DNA from: Flavobacterium cyclinae | GTDB lineage: Bacteria; Bacteroidota; Bacteroidia; Flavobacteriales; Flavobacteriaceae | Length of the DNA stretch: 64,000 bases | Direction of reading: 5' to 3' | Assembly: GCF_021172145.1 (NCBI RefSeq) | Contig: NZ_CP089095.1 | Span: 372,001 to 436,000 of the forward strand | Shown here: piece after piece, positions 50,982 through 61,989 of the stretch | Layout of the letters: the number at the start of each line of letters is the position of its first letter | How positions within the stretch are numbered: position 1 is the stretch's first letter | Translations under genes and position numbers: made by a program | The notes under the pieces: model-generated | What the model was told of the DNA's origin: nothing | Databases searched by the model: none | What the model saw: the letters and a program-made list of their open reading frames with translations, nothing else

Positions 50982-53264
50982 ATGCATAAAGATAGTAAAC
51001 GTAGAGAAGCCTTATTATATCACGCAAAACCAACACCCGGAAAAATTCAGGTAGTACCTACCAAAAAATATGCAACACAAAGAGATTTAGCTTTAGCCTA
51101 TTCTCCAGGAGTAGCAGAACCTTGTTTAGAAATTGAAAAAGACGTTAATAACGTTTATAAATATACCGCAAAAGGAAATTTAGTAGATGTAATCTCAAAC
51201 GGAACCGCTGTTTTAGGTTTAGGAGATATTGGTCCAGAAGCTTCAAAACCGGTAATGGAAGGAAAAGGTTTGTTGTTCAAAATCTTCGCTGATATCGATG
51301 TATTTGATATCGAAGTGGGAACAAAAGACATCGAAGAATTCATTGCTACAGTAAAAAATATTGCTCCAACTTTCGGAGGAATTAACCTAGAAGACATCAA
51401 AGCACCAGAATCTTTCGAAATTGAAAGACGATTGGTAGAAGAGTTGAATATTCCAGTTATGCACGATGACCAACACGGAACTGCTATCATTTCATCAGCC
51501 GCTTTATTGAATGCAGTAGAGTTAGCAGGAAAGAAAATGGATGAAGTGAAAATGGTTATTTCTGGGGCGGGTTCGGCTGCTATTGCTTGTGCTAATTTAT
51601 ATGTTTCTTTTGGTGTGAAACCTGAAAATGTTGTGATGTTCAATAGTAAAGGAGCATTACGAAAAGACGATCCAAGAGTTACCGATATGCAACGCCGATA
51701 CGCAACCGATAAGCATTATGACGATTTAGCCCATGCTATGAAAGGTGCTGATGTATTTATCGGATTGTCTTCTGGAGATATCGTTACGCCTGAAATGTTA
51801 TTGTCTATGGCAGATAATCCAATTGTTTTTGCAATGGCAAATCCTACGCCTGAAATCAATTATAATTTAGCTATTGATACGCGTAAAGATATCATTATGG
51901 CAACAGGTCGTTCTGATCATCCTAACCAAGTGAATAATGTATTAGGTTTCCCATTTATTTTTAGAGGGGCTCTAGATGTTAGAGCTACGAAAATTAATGA
52001 GGAAATGAAAAAAGCTGCTGTTATCGCATTAGCAGAATTAGCTAAAGAATCGGTTCCGGAGCAAGTAAATATTGCGTATGGCGAAACTAAATTAACGTTT
52101 GGTCGCGATTATATTATTCCAAAACCTTTTGATCCAAGGTTAATTGCAGCAGTTCCTCCAGCCGTAGCCAAAGCTGCTATGGATTCAGGTGTAGCAACGG
52201 CTCCAATTACCGATTGGGATAAATACAAAGATGAATTGTTAGAACGAATGGGTTCTGATAATAAAATGATTCGTTTGTTGACCAATAGAGCAAGAACCAA
52301 TCCAAAACGTATTATTTTCGCTGAAGCTGATCAAATTGATGTGTTAAAAGCAGCCCAAATTGTTCATGAAGAAGGTATTGGTTTCCCAATTTTATTAGGA
52401 AATAAAGAAATAATTTTAGAATTAAAAGAAGAAATAGGATTTGATGCTGATGTTCAAATTTTTGACCCAAAAACAAAAGAGTCAGAAGCAAAAAGATTAG
52501 AATATGCACATCATTTTTGGGAAACTAGAAAGCGAAAAGGAGTTACGTTATATGAAGCAGAAAAATGGATGCGAGAGCGTAATTATTTTGGTTTAATGAT
52601 GGTAAATACAGGTGAAGCAGATGCTATGGTTACAGGGCATTCAAGAAGTTATCCTTCAACGATTAAACCTGTAATGCAATTAATTGATAAAGCCCCTGGT
52701 GTTTCAAAAATTGCTACAACCAATATGATGATGACCTCAAGAGGTCCTATTTTCTTATCAGATACTGCGATAAATCCAAATCCATCTGCTGATGATTTAG
52801 CTAGAATTGCATTAATGACAGCTAAAACGGTTAGAATGTTTGGTATTGAACCTGTAATTGCAATGGTTTCGTATTCTAATTTTGGTTCTTCTCATAATGA
52901 AGGAGCTACAAAAATTAGTCAGGCAGTTGCTTATCTTCACGAAAATTTCCCAGATTTAATTGTGGATGGAGAAATTCAAACGGATTTTGCTTTAAATCCT
53001 GAATTATTAAAAAGTAAGTTTCCATTCTCTAAATTGGTTAATAAAAAAGTAAATACATTAATTTTTCCTAACTTAGATTCGGCAAACATTACCTATAAAT
53101 TATTGAAAGAATTAAACAAGTCAGAATCTATTGGACCAATTATTTTAGGTTTAGATAAGCCAGTTCACGTATTTCAATTAGGTGCAAGTGTAGAAGAAAT
53201 GGTAAACATGGCTGCAGTAGCAGTTGTTGATGCACAAGAAAAAAGTAGAAAGCAAAACAAATAA
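50982..53264 (+). CDS. maeB: NADP-dependent malic enzyme with phosphotransacetylase-like domain
   Basis: A 760-residue two-domain protein. The N-terminal malic enzyme part (1 to about 420) has TQRDLALAYSPGVAEPC, the MHDDQHGTAII metal-binding block and the nucleotide-binding VISGAGSAAIACANL. The C-terminal part (about 430-760) is a phosphotransacetylase-like domain (VNTGEADAMVTGHSRSYPSTIKP, FLSDTAINPNP), usually regulatory in MaeB and responsive to acetyl-CoA. It decarboxylates malate to pyruvate, giving NADPH. The gene has its own -7 box, and ruvA follows after 11 bases. Confidence 0.95.
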   Translation: MHKDSKRREALLYHAKPTPGKIQVVPTKKYATQRDLALAYSPGVAEPCLEIEKDVNNVYKYTAKGNLVDVISNGTAVLGLGDIGPEASKPVMEGKGLLFKIFADIDVFDIEVGTKDIEEFIATVKNIAPTFGGINLEDIKAPESFEIERRLVEELNIPVMHDDQHGTAIISSAALLNAVELAGKKMDEVKMVISGAGSAAIACANLYVSFGVKPENVVMFNSKGALRKDDPRVTDMQRRYATDKHYDDLAHAMKGADVFIGLSSGDIVTPEMLLSMADNPIVFAMANPTPEINYNLAIDTRKDIIMATGRSDHPNQVNNVLGFPFIFRGALDVRATKINEEMKKAAVIALAELAKESVPEQVNIAYGETKLTFGRDYIIPKPFDPRLIAAVPPAVAKAAMDSGVATAPITDWDKYKDELLERMGSDNKMIRLLTNRARTNPKRIIFAEADQIDVLKAAQIVHEEGIGFPILLGNKEIILELKEEIGFDADVQIFDPKTKESEAKRLEYAHHFWETRKRKGVTLYEAEKWMRERNYFGLMMVNTGEADAMVTGHSRSYPSTIKPVMQLIDKAPGVSKIATTNMMMTSRGPIFLSDTAINPNPSADDLARIALMTAKTVRMFGIEPVIAMVSYSNFGSSHNEGATKISQAVAYLHENFPDLIVDGEIQTDFALNPELLKSKFPFSKLVNKKVNTLIFPNLDSANITYKLLKELNKSESIGPIILGLDKPVHVFQLGASVEEMVNMAAVAVVDAQEKSRKQNK

Positions 53265-53275
53265 GTTAAAGTAAT

Positions 53276-53857
53276 ATGATAGCTCACATTCAAGGAAGAT
53301 TAGTTGAAAAAACACCAACAGAAGTTGTAATTGACTGTAATGGTGTGGGATATCATATTAATATCTCGTTGCATACTTTTTCATTAATTCCAGATGCTGA
53401 GAATTTGAAATTATATACATTTCTTCAAGTAAAAGAGGATTCGCATAGTTTATTTGGATTTGTAGAAAAACAAGAAAGAGAACTATTTAAATTGTTACTA
53501 TCGGTTTCTGGTGTTGGAGCAAGTACAGCAAGAACCATGTTGTCATCATTAGCACCAGCCCAAATCATACAAGCTATAGCATCAAATGATGTGGCTACTA
53601 TTCAATCAATGAAAGGTATTGGGGCAAAAACTGCTCAGCGAATCATCCTTGATTTAAAAGAAAAAGTGTTAAAAGTGTATAATTTGGATGAAGTTTCTGT
53701 ACTTGAAAGCAATACAAATAAAGATGAAGCGTTATCTGCATTAGAAGTTTTAGGTTTTGCCAGAAAAACAGCTGAAAAGGTAATCGATAAAATTATAAGA
53801 GATATCCCAAATGCCTCTGTAGAAAACTTAATAAAACAAGCTTTAAAAAATTTATAA
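53276..53857 (+). CDS. ruvA: Holliday junction DNA-binding protein RuvA
   Basis: A 193-residue RuvA with OB-fold domain I (MIAHIQGRLVEKTPTEVVIDCNGVGYHI), two helix-hairpin-helix units (LLSVSGVGASTARTMLSSL and IQSMKGIGAKTAQRIILDLKEK) and a C-terminal domain III (DEALSALEVLGFARKTAEKVIDKI) that touches RuvB. It starts 11 bases after maeB and ends 3 bases before sprA in the same reading frame. Confidence 0.96.
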   Translation: MIAHIQGRLVEKTPTEVVIDCNGVGYHINISLHTFSLIPDAENLKLYTFLQVKEDSHSLFGFVEKQERELFKLLLSVSGVGASTARTMLSSLAPAQIIQAIASNDVATIQSMKGIGAKTAQRIILDLKEKVLKVYNLDEVSVLESNTNKDEALSALEVLGFARKTAEKVIDKIIRDIPNASVENLIKQALKNL

Positions 53858-53860
53858 ATC

Positions 53861-56800
53861 TTGAAAAATTTAATTATAAAAACAATTAATAAATTACAAT
53901 ACAGTCTTGCATTATTATGTATGTTTTTTTCATTTTCACTACAAGCACAAGTAGATGAAGAAGAAAAAGATTCTGTTAAAACAGGTGTAGATTTAGGGAA
54001 ACTTTCTATGCCTAATCCACAATCTATTGTTGATAAATACACTTACGATCCTGTTTCTAATCGTTATATTTATACAAGTTCGGTAGATGGGTTTAATATT
54101 AATTATCCCATGATTTTAACACCAAAACAATATGAAGAACTTGTTTTGCGTGAACAAATGCGTAAGTATTATCAAGAGAAATCAGCTGCAATTGATGGAA
54201 AAAAATCAGGGTCTGAAGCTGCAAAAAAAGATTTGTTACCAAGATATTATGTAAATTCTAAGTTTTTTGAAAGTATTTTTGGAAGTAACACGATTGATGT
54301 AAAACCTACAGGTTCTGTTGAATTAGATTTAGGAGTGCGTTTTACCAAACAAGATAACCCATCGTTTTCTCCAAGAAACAGAAGAACAACTAGCTTTGAT
54401 TTTGATCAGCGAATTAGTGTTGGTCTTCAAGGAAAAGTGGGTACAAGATTGAATGTAAATGTAAATTATGATACCCAATCAACATTTGCCTTTCAGAATT
54501 TAATTAAATTAGAATATACACCAACAGAAGACGATATTATTAAAAAAATTGAGGTGGGAAATGTTAGTTTTCCATTATCAAATTCTTTAGTAAGAGGAGC
54601 TCAAAGTTTGTTTGGGGTAAAAGCCCAATTGCAATTTGGGAAAACAACATTTACAGGAGTTTTTTCTGAGCAAAAATCTCAAACAAAATCGGTTACAGCT
54701 CAAGGAGGTGGAACACTACAAGATTTTGAATTGTTTGCTTTAGATTATGATGCAGATCGCCATTATTTCCTTTCTCAATATTTTAGAAATAATTACGATA
54801 AAGCATTAGAAACTTTTCCACTGATTAACTCACGTGTTCAAATTAATAGAATTGAAGTTTGGATTACAAACAAGCAAAATAGAGTAAATACTACCGAAAA
54901 TAATCTTAGAAATATTGTAGCACTTCAAGATTTAGGTGAAGCGCCACTTACTACAGTATTACCACAAGAAACGGTTCATATCGATTTAGTAGCTAACCCT
55001 ACTTTTTACAATGCGCCAGCAAACTCACCTTCTGACAATTCCAATAATAAATATGATCCAAATGCCATTGGAAGTAACTTTTTGAATAGTGCAATTCGTG
55101 ATGTATCTTTAGCTTCTAATGGATTTAATATTGTGGGTGGTGCATCTGAAGGAGTAGATTTTGCAAAATTAGAAAATGCAAGAAAGTTAACCCCTTCTGA
55201 ATATACTTTTCATCCTCAATTGGGATATATTTCATTAAATCAAAGACTAGCTAATGATGAAGTATTAGCGGTTGCTTATCAATATACAATTGGTGGTGAT
55301 GTGTATCAAGTTGGTGAATTTGGTACTGATGGTGTTGACGCAACAAATGTGGGTGGGACAGGAGTTCCAAATTCTCAAGCATTGGTTTTAAAATTATTAA
55401 AAAGTAACTTAACTATTGATAAATACCAGGTTTCAGGTGTTGATTATACCATGCCAACTTGGAATTTGATGATGAAAAACATTTACCAAATTCCGGGAGG
55501 TTATCAATTGCAACAAGAAGATTTTAAATTAAATATTCTTTACACAGATCCTTCTCCTTTAAATTACATTACGCAATCAGGTATTGATGCATTGCCTTCT
55601 GATGTAGAGCAAACTCCTTTACTAAAAGTATTTAATTTAGATAAGTTAAATTATACAAACGACCCTCAAGAAGGAGGTGATGGATTCTTTGATTTTTATC
55701 CTGGTCTAACTGTGGATACACAAAGAGGAAAAATTATTTTTACTACTGTTGAGCCATTTGGAAAACATTTATTTGAAAAGTTAGACGTACCAGCACTAGC
55801 TGAAAATTATGATGATCCGTTAACCTACAATAGTAACCAAGCTAAATATGTTTTCAGAAGTTTGTATAAAACTACTCAAGCTGCTGCTTTACAAGAAAGT
55901 GCTAAGAATAAATTCCAATTAAAAGGTCGCTTTAAATCTATGGGTGGAGACGGAATTTCTATTGGTGCATTCAATGTACCTCAAGGTTCTGTTGTAGTTA
56001 CTGCTGGAGGTAGAGTTTTGGTAGAAGGTGTAGATTATACCGTTAATTACCAAATGGGTAAAGTACAAATTTTAGATCCATCACTACAAGCTTCAAATAC
56101 ACCAATTGAAGTTTCTGTTGAAAATAACTCCGTTTTCGGACAACAAACTAGAAGATTTTGGGGTTTAAATGTGGAACATAAATTCAATGATAAATTTTTA
56201 ATGGGTGCTACGATTTTAAATATGTCAGAGCGACCATTTACTACCAAATCAAATTATGGTCAAGAGTCGGTTAATAATACCATTTTTGGTTTCAATACCA
56301 ATTATTCAACTGAAATTCCATTTTTAACTCGATTAGTAAATAAATTACCAAATATTGATACAGACGTTCCTTCAAATCTTTCTTTTAGAGGTGAGATAGC
56401 TTATTTAAAACCAGGCGCTTCTAAAGCTGATCAGTTTAATGGCGAAGCAACTACATATATTGACGATTTTGAAGGTTCTCAAACGACGATTGATATGCGT
56501 TCGCCTCAAGCATGGACATTGTCAAGTGTACCTTTAGAAGGTGATTATGATGGTGTAGCTACTACTGCAGAACCAAGTACTGACGATTTATCCGTGGGAT
56601 ATAAAAGAAGTAAATTAGCTTGGTATTCTATAGATCCTGTTTTTTATACGCAAACACCTTCTGGAGTTGATGAGAATGATTTGTCATTCAATACAACTCG
56701 TCGTGTTTTTAGTCGCGAATTGTATCCAGTAACCGATATTGCTCAAGGGCAGTCAACGGTTATTAATACCTTAGATTTAACGTATTTTCCAAAAGACAGA

Positions 56801-59800
56801 GGACCATATAATTTTAATCCTTCTTTAGCAGCAACAAATCAATTTTCAGACTTAGAAGCTCCTGATACTTGGGCGGGAATTATGCGTTCTATTAATTCGA
56901 CTAATTTTGAGCAATCAAATGTAGAATACATTCAGTTTTGGGTAATGGATCCATATTATGGAAATGCTGGAGACAAAGCTGACCCAACAAATACAGGTAA
57001 ATTAGTATTCAATTTAGGTGAAATTTCGGAAGATATTTTAAGAGATGGTAGAAAATTATATGAAAATGGACTACCAGAAACCGATGCAACTCAACCCGTT
57101 GTTAGTACAGCTTGGGGGCAAGTGCCAGCTTCTCAATCTTTAATTTATGCTTTTGATACAAATGAAGCTAATCGAAATGTTCAAGATGCTGGTTTTGATG
57201 GTTTAACCGATTTAGGGGAGGCTTCAAAGTATCCTGATTTTGCATCTTATCCTGACCCGGCAGCAGATAATTATCAATTTTATTTGCAAAATTCAGGGGA
57301 TATCATTACTCGTTATAGAAATTACAATGGTTTTGAAGGAAATTCGCCTGTAAATGTAACTAATGATAATAGAGGTAATACAACTTTCCCTGATGTAGAA
57401 GATGTAAATCGTGATAATACGATGAACACAATTAATGCTTATTTTAAGTTTGAAGTTCCATTAATTGCTTATGGTGATAGTGATGCCGATGTTCCAGTAG
57501 GTCAAAATTATATTGCCGATTTTAGAACGGATAATAATGTGGATTTGCCTAATGGTTCAGTTGGAAAAGTAAGATGGATTTTATTTAAAATACCAATTTT
57601 AGAAATTACAGATGCTAATAAAGTAGGTCCTATTTCTGATTTTCGTTCTATTCGTTTCATGAGAATGTACATGAGCGGATTTAAAGAGGCGATCACACTT
57701 CGTTTTGGAGCTCTGGATTTAGTTAGAGGAGAATGGAGAAGATATACAGGTAATTTTGACGAGTTAGATCCAGATCCAGATGATGAAAATACAGGTTTTG
57801 ATGTTGTAGCTTTAAATATTCAGGAAAATGGTCAAAGAAGTCCAATAAATTATGTAACGCCTCCGGGAGTAGTTAGAGAACAATTGTATAACAACAACAC
57901 AATTATCAATCAAAATGAACAATCGCTTTCATTAAGAGTATATGATAAATTAGGAGGAACTACTAATGGATTAGAAAATGATGATGCTAGAGCCGTTTTT
58001 AAAAATGTAAATGTCGACATGCGTCAGTTTAAAAAACTAAGAATGTTTTTACATGCTGAAGCAGTCCAAAATGGAGATTTACAAGACGACGAGTTAATCG
58101 CTTTCATTCGTTTTGGTAACGATTTTACAGATAACTTTTATCAGGTGGAAATTCCATTAAAAGTTACATCATTTGGTGCTTCATCGCCTGACGATATTTG
58201 GCCAAGTGAAAATGAAATTGAAATTTCTTTAGACCTATTAACCAAGTTAAAAATATTAGCTCTTCAAAGTGACCCTTCTATTTCAATTGATCTAAATGGA
58301 ATAGGTTTTATTGAAGAAGAGGCTATAGGTTCTTCAAATAACAGATTGACTCTTGGAATTAAAGGTAATCCAAACTTTGGATTAGTGAGAACTTTAATGA
58401 TTGGTATTAAGAATAAATCAGGCAGTACAAAAAGAGGAGAAGTTTGGTTTAATGAACTTCGTATGTCTGATATGGATAATAAAGGAGGTTATGCTGCAGT
58501 AGCTAATTTAGATACGAATTTAGCTGATTTTGCTAATGTATCGGCTACAACTAGAGTGGGTACTATTGGTTTTGGTGCACTAGAGCAAGGTCCAAATGAA
58601 AGAAGTAGAGAAGATGTCTTTCAATATGATATTGTTACGAATGTTAATTTAGGTAAGTTACTACCAAAAAAATGGGGAATTAATTTACCTTTTAATTATG
58701 CGGTTGGAGAAGAAACGATTACTCCAAAATATGATCCTTTTTATCAAGATATTGAGTTAAATCAATTGTTAGATATTACTTCAGATCCTATTCAAAGATC
58801 TAATATTGAAGAAAGAGCAATTGATTATACTAAGAGAACAAGTTTCAATTTAATTGGGGTTAAAAAAGAAAAAAATCCAGAAAAGAAAACCCATTTTTAT
58901 GATGTTGAAAATTTAACTTTATCCTATTCGTTAAATGAAACAGAACATCATGATTATGAAATTGAAAATTTAATTGATAAACAAAATCGAACTACAGTTG
59001 ATTATGCTTATACGTTTAAGCCTAAGACTGTTGAACCATTTAAAAATACAAAAGCTTTCAAAAAGAGTGGATATTATAAAATGTTAAGCGATTTGAATTT
59101 CAATTATTTACCAAGTAATATTTCATTTAGTTCAAACATCATACGTCAATTTAATAGACAAAGATTCAGATTAGTTGATGTACAAGGAATTGGTTTAGGA
59201 GATTTGTATAGAAGAAATTATTTTTTCAATTATACTTATGGATTTAATTATAACATTACAAAATCACTACGATTGAATTATACGGCTTCATCTAATAATA
59301 TTGTTCGTAATTATTTAGATGAAAATAATTTACCAATAGATGGATTGGATATTTGGGATGATTATTGGAATGTAGGAGAATCTAATCAACATAACCAACA
59401 ATTAGTAGTTAATTATGATTTACCTATAAATAAGATTCCATTATTTAGTTTTGTAAAATCAACTTATTCCTATACGGGAGATTATAATTGGCAACGTTCT
59501 TCTGATGCTTTTTCATCAGTAACAGGAGCCGATGGTAATGTTTATGCCTTAGGGAATACCATTCAAAATGCCAATTCACATAAGTTAAATACAACTTTGA
59601 ACATGGATTTGTTTTATAAGTACATTGGTTTAACTAAGACAAAGCGAAATAAAAAAGTAACTACAAATACTAAAGATAAAAATAATGCTCCAAAACCTGG
59701 GCAACAAATTAAAGCGCCTAAAGGAAATGTTACCCAAGAGCGTGGTGTGTTTATGAGCGGGTTAATTGGAGTGATAACGAGTGTTAAAAACATCCAAATT

Positions 59801-61081
59801 AATTATACTGAAAATAACGGAACAGTGTTGCCAGGTTATTTACCAGGTCTAGGATTTTTTGGGTCTTCAAAACCAACTTTAGGGTTTGTATTTGGTAGTC
59901 AATCCGATGTGCGTTATGAAGCAGCAAGAAACGGATGGTTAACAACTTTCCCAGAATTCAATCAGAATTTTACCCAAATTCAAAATAAGAAATTGAATGT
60001 AACAGCACAAATGGAAGTGTTCCCTGATTTTAAAATAGATCTTACGGCAGATAGAACTTATGCTTATAATTTCTCAGAACAGTTTGATGTAACAGCAGGT
60101 CAATATAATTCAAGAGCACCTTATGATTTTGGTAATTTTAATATTTCAACAATATTAATATCTACAGCATTTACTCAAAGCGATGTCAATTTTTCTAAAA
60201 CATTCCAAGAATTTAGAGACAATCGAATAATAATAGCAGATAGATTAGCAGAGCGCTACTATGGAAATAGTTCATTCTTAAGGGATGCTGAAGGATATCC
60301 TTTAGGTTACGGAAAGAACAGTCAGCAAGTTTTATTACCGGCATTTTTAGCTGCTTATTCAGGTCAAAGTGCTGATAAAGTTTCAACTGGAGTATTTCGA
60401 AATGTGCCTTTACCAAACTGGACTATTAAATACACAGGTTTAATGCGTTATAAATGGTTTAAGGATAATTTTAAAAGATTTTCAATTCAACACGGATATA
60501 GAGCAAGTTATAATGTAAATGCATTTCGTTCTAATTTAAATTCGGCACCTCTTGATGCAAATGGTAACTTCTTTGCATCAAAAATTATTTCAAATGTAAA
60601 TCTTGCAGAACAATTTAATCCGCTTGTAAAAGTTGAGTTTGAAATGAAGAACTCCATAAAAGTATTAGCTGAACTTAAAAAGGACAGAACGTTGAATATG
60701 AGTTTTGATAATAACTTGCTTACAGAAGTTAGTGGAAACGAATATATAATTGGTTTAGGATATAGAATTAAAGATGTAACCATTAATTCTTCATTAGCAG
60801 ACAATGCAGCAGGAATTATTAAAAGTGATATCAATATTAAAGCAGATTTTTCACTAAGAAAAAACAATACAATTGTGCGTTATTTGGATTATGATAACAA
60901 TCAATTAGGAGGAGGGCAAGATTTATGGTCAGTACGATTAACAGCAGATTATTCTTTTAGTAAAAATTTAACTGCTATTTTCTTTTATGATCATCAGTTT
61001 TCTCAAGCAGTAATTTCAACTTCTTTTCCAACAACTAATATTAGAGGCGGATTTACATTGCGATATAATTTTGGTAATTAA
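53861..61081 (+). CDS. sprA: Type IX secretion outer-membrane translocon SprA (Sov)
   Basis: A very large (2406-residue) protein with a signal peptide (1 to about 30, ending FSLQAQ) and the features of SprA/Sov: YYVNSKFFESIFGSNTIDVKPTGSVELDLG near the start, repeated SprA blocks with beta-rich sequence, and a C-terminal strand ending RGGFTLRYNFGN. SprA is the giant outer-membrane barrel through which T9SS cargo leaves; in flavobacteria it is also needed for gliding. Length matches known SprA. The start is a TTG at 53861, as no ATG is available before the signal peptide and the frame is closed by the ruvA stop two codons upstream. A terminator follows. Confidence 0.95.
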   Translation: MKNLIIKTINKLQYSLALLCMFFSFSLQAQVDEEEKDSVKTGVDLGKLSMPNPQSIVDKYTYDPVSNRYIYTSSVDGFNINYPMILTPKQYEELVLREQMRKYYQEKSAAIDGKKSGSEAAKKDLLPRYYVNSKFFESIFGSNTIDVKPTGSVELDLGVRFTKQDNPSFSPRNRRTTSFDFDQRISVGLQGKVGTRLNVNVNYDTQSTFAFQNLIKLEYTPTEDDIIKKIEVGNVSFPLSNSLVRGAQSLFGVKAQLQFGKTTFTGVFSEQKSQTKSVTAQGGGTLQDFELFALDYDADRHYFLSQYFRNNYDKALETFPLINSRVQINRIEVWITNKQNRVNTTENNLRNIVALQDLGEAPLTTVLPQETVHIDLVANPTFYNAPANSPSDNSNNKYDPNAIGSNFLNSAIRDVSLASNGFNIVGGASEGVDFAKLENARKLTPSEYTFHPQLGYISLNQRLANDEVLAVAYQYTIGGDVYQVGEFGTDGVDATNVGGTGVPNSQALVLKLLKSNLTIDKYQVSGVDYTMPTWNLMMKNIYQIPGGYQLQQEDFKLNILYTDPSPLNYITQSGIDALPSDVEQTPLLKVFNLDKLNYTNDPQEGGDGFFDFYPGLTVDTQRGKIIFTTVEPFGKHLFEKLDVPALAENYDDPLTYNSNQAKYVFRSLYKTTQAAALQESAKNKFQLKGRFKSMGGDGISIGAFNVPQGSVVVTAGGRVLVEGVDYTVNYQMGKVQILDPSLQASNTPIEVSVENNSVFGQQTRRFWGLNVEHKFNDKFLMGATILNMSERPFTTKSNYGQESVNNTIFGFNTNYSTEIPFLTRLVNKLPNIDTDVPSNLSFRGEIAYLKPGASKADQFNGEATTYIDDFEGSQTTIDMRSPQAWTLSSVPLEGDYDGVATTAEPSTDDLSVGYKRSKLAWYSIDPVFYTQTPSGVDENDLSFNTTRRVFSRELYPVTDIAQGQSTVINTLDLTYFPKDRGPYNFNPSLAATNQFSDLEAPDTWAGIMRSINSTNFEQSNVEYIQFWVMDPYYGNAGDKADPTNTGKLVFNLGEISEDILRDGRKLYENGLPETDATQPVVSTAWGQVPASQSLIYAFDTNEANRNVQDAGFDGLTDLGEASKYPDFASYPDPAADNYQFYLQNSGDIITRYRNYNGFEGNSPVNVTNDNRGNTTFPDVEDVNRDNTMNTINAYFKFEVPLIAYGDSDADVPVGQNYIADFRTDNNVDLPNGSVGKVRWILFKIPILEITDANKVGPISDFRSIRFMRMYMSGFKEAITLRFGALDLVRGEWRRYTGNFDELDPDPDDENTGFDVVALNIQENGQRSPINYVTPPGVVREQLYNNNTIINQNEQSLSLRVYDKLGGTTNGLENDDARAVFKNVNVDMRQFKKLRMFLHAEAVQNGDLQDDELIAFIRFGNDFTDNFYQVEIPLKVTSFGASSPDDIWPSENEIEISLDLLTKLKILALQSDPSISIDLNGIGFIEEEAIGSSNNRLTLGIKGNPNFGLVRTLMIGIKNKSGSTKRGEVWFNELRMSDMDNKGGYAAVANLDTNLADFANVSATTRVGTIGFGALEQGPNERSREDVFQYDIVTNVNLGKLLPKKWGINLPFNYAVGEETITPKYDPFYQDIELNQLLDITSDPIQRSNIEERAIDYTKRTSFNLIGVKKEKNPEKKTHFYDVENLTLSYSLNETEHHDYEIENLIDKQNRTTVDYAYTFKPKTVEPFKNTKAFKKSGYYKMLSDLNFNYLPSNISFSSNIIRQFNRQRFRLVDVQGIGLGDLYRRNYFFNYTYGFNYNITKSLRLNYTASSNNIVRNYLDENNLPIDGLDIWDDYWNVGESNQHNQQLVVNYDLPINKIPLFSFVKSTYSYTGDYNWQRSSDAFSSVTGADGNVYALGNTIQNANSHKLNTTLNMDLFYKYIGLTKTKRNKKVTTNTKDKNNAPKPGQQIKAPKGNVTQERGVFMSGLIGVITSVKNIQINYTENNGTVLPGYLPGLGFFGSSKPTLGFVFGSQSDVRYEAARNGWLTTFPEFNQNFTQIQNKKLNVTAQMEVFPDFKIDLTADRTYAYNFSEQFDVTAGQYNSRAPYDFGNFNISTILISTAFTQSDVNFSKTFQEFRDNRIIIADRLAERYYGNSSFLRDAEGYPLGYGKNSQQVLLPAFLAAYSGQSADKVSTGVFRNVPLPNWTIKYTGLMRYKWFKDNFKRFSIQHGYRASYNVNAFRSNLNSAPLDANGNFFASKIISNVNLAEQFNPLVKVEFEMKNSIKVLAELKKDRTLNMSFDNNLLTEVSGNEYIIGLGYRIKDVTINSSLADNAAGIIKSDINIKADFSLRKNNTIVRYLDYDNNQLGGGQDLWSVRLTADYSFSKNLTAIFFYDHQFSQAVISTSFPTTNIRGGFTLRYNFGN

Positions 61082-61100
61082 TTTATTAAATCCTAATAAA

Positions 61101-61138
61101 ATAACCTCTAGCATAAAAAGTTAGAGGTTATTTTTTTT
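61101..61138 (+). terminator. Terminator after sprA
   Basis: ATAACCTCTA (61101-61110) pairs with TAGAGGTTAT (61122-61131), followed by a T-run to 61138. Confidence 0.85.
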
Positions 61139-61183
61139 CACAAAAAATAACAAAAACCTTTTTCTCATTTCAATAAATACAAT

Positions 61184-61191
61184 TACATTTG
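61184..61191 (+). promoter_or_regulatory. -7 box of gcvH
   Basis: TACATTTG, 21 bases before the gcvH ATG; the -33 position reads TTT. Confidence 0.5.
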
Positions 61192-61212
61192 TACGTCAAA
61201 AAATTATAACAA

Positions 61213-61593
61213 ATGAATATACCAGCTAATTTAAAATACACTAAAGATCACGAATGGGTATCTGTTGAAGGAGATATTGCAATTGTAGGAATTACAGATT
61301 TTGCTCAAAAAGAATTGGGAGATATTGTTTATGTTGAAGTAGAAACACTTGATCAAACATTAAGTAAAGACGAGGTTTTTGGAACAGTTGAAGCTGTTAA
61401 AACCGTTTCTGATTTGTTTTTACCATTATCTGGTGAAATTATTGAATTTAATGATTCTTTAGAATCTGATCCTGAAAAAGTAAATACGGATCCTTATGGA
61501 GATGGTTGGATGGTAAAAGTAAAATTTACAGACGCATCTGAAATAGAAACGCTTTTGTCAAGTGAAGATTATAAAGCACTTATCGGAGCGTAA
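61213..61593 (+). CDS. gcvH: Glycine cleavage system H protein
   Basis: A 126-residue H protein that carries a lipoyl arm between the P, T and L components. The lipoylated lysine is Lys63 in [42 protein letters not shown] and [11 protein letters not shown] are typical. It has its own promoter after the sprA terminator, and its 3' end overlaps a VanZ-like gene by 32 bases. The P and T genes are not in the window. Confidence 0.96.
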   Translation: MNIPANLKYTKDHEWVSVEGDIAIVGITDFAQKELGDIVYVEVETLDQTLSKDEVFGTVEAVKTVSDLFLPLSGEIIEFNDSLESDPEKVNTDPYGDGWMVKVKFTDASEIETLLSSEDYKALIGA

Positions 61594-61945
61594 TTATTTA
61601 TATCTTGCTGTAATTTGGGCTGTTTTAATTGCAGTTTTAAGTTTAGTAAGCTTAAATTCTATATCAAAAGAAATAAATATATCAAGTAACGATAAGTTTT
61701 TTCATTTTGTTTTTTATGCCATTTTAACTGTATTGTTGCTTTTATATAAAAGAAAAACAAAATATAATTTGTTAATTATTCTTTTTGTAATCATATATGG
61801 CATAATTATTGAGATATTACAAGCGTTATTAACAACAAACAGAGAGGCTGATATTTATGATGCAATTGCTAATTCTTTAGGAGCAATTACAGGTTTAGTC
61901 CTTTTGCGAATTGTTAAAAATAAAAAAAACAATAAAAATTTTTAA
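61562..61945 (+). CDS. VanZ-like membrane protein
   Basis: A 127-residue protein with about four helices in the VanZ pattern ([55 protein letters not shown]; the DK..HF and E..Q....R..D..D...N..G positions are conserved). VanZ was first linked to teicoplanin resistance, but most homologues have no known role. The best start is a GTG at 61562, inside gcvH (32-base overlap); no ATG lies before the first helix. It ends 44 bases before the first TonB gene. Confidence 0.8.
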   Translation: MKIIKHLSERNYLYLAVIWAVLIAVLSLVSLNSISKEINISSNDKFFHFVFYAILTVLLLLYKRKTKYNLLIILFVIIYGIIIEILQALLTTNREADIYDAIANSLGAITGLVLLRIVKNKKNNKNF

Positions 61946-61989
61946 AACATTTCTAATATTAATTATATTAGCATCTCAAAACTAAAATT

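Noticed and set aside
51155..51643. Antisense open frame of 162 codons within maeB
   Set aside because: Fully contained in the malic enzyme domain, no recognisable motif; a reading-frame shadow.
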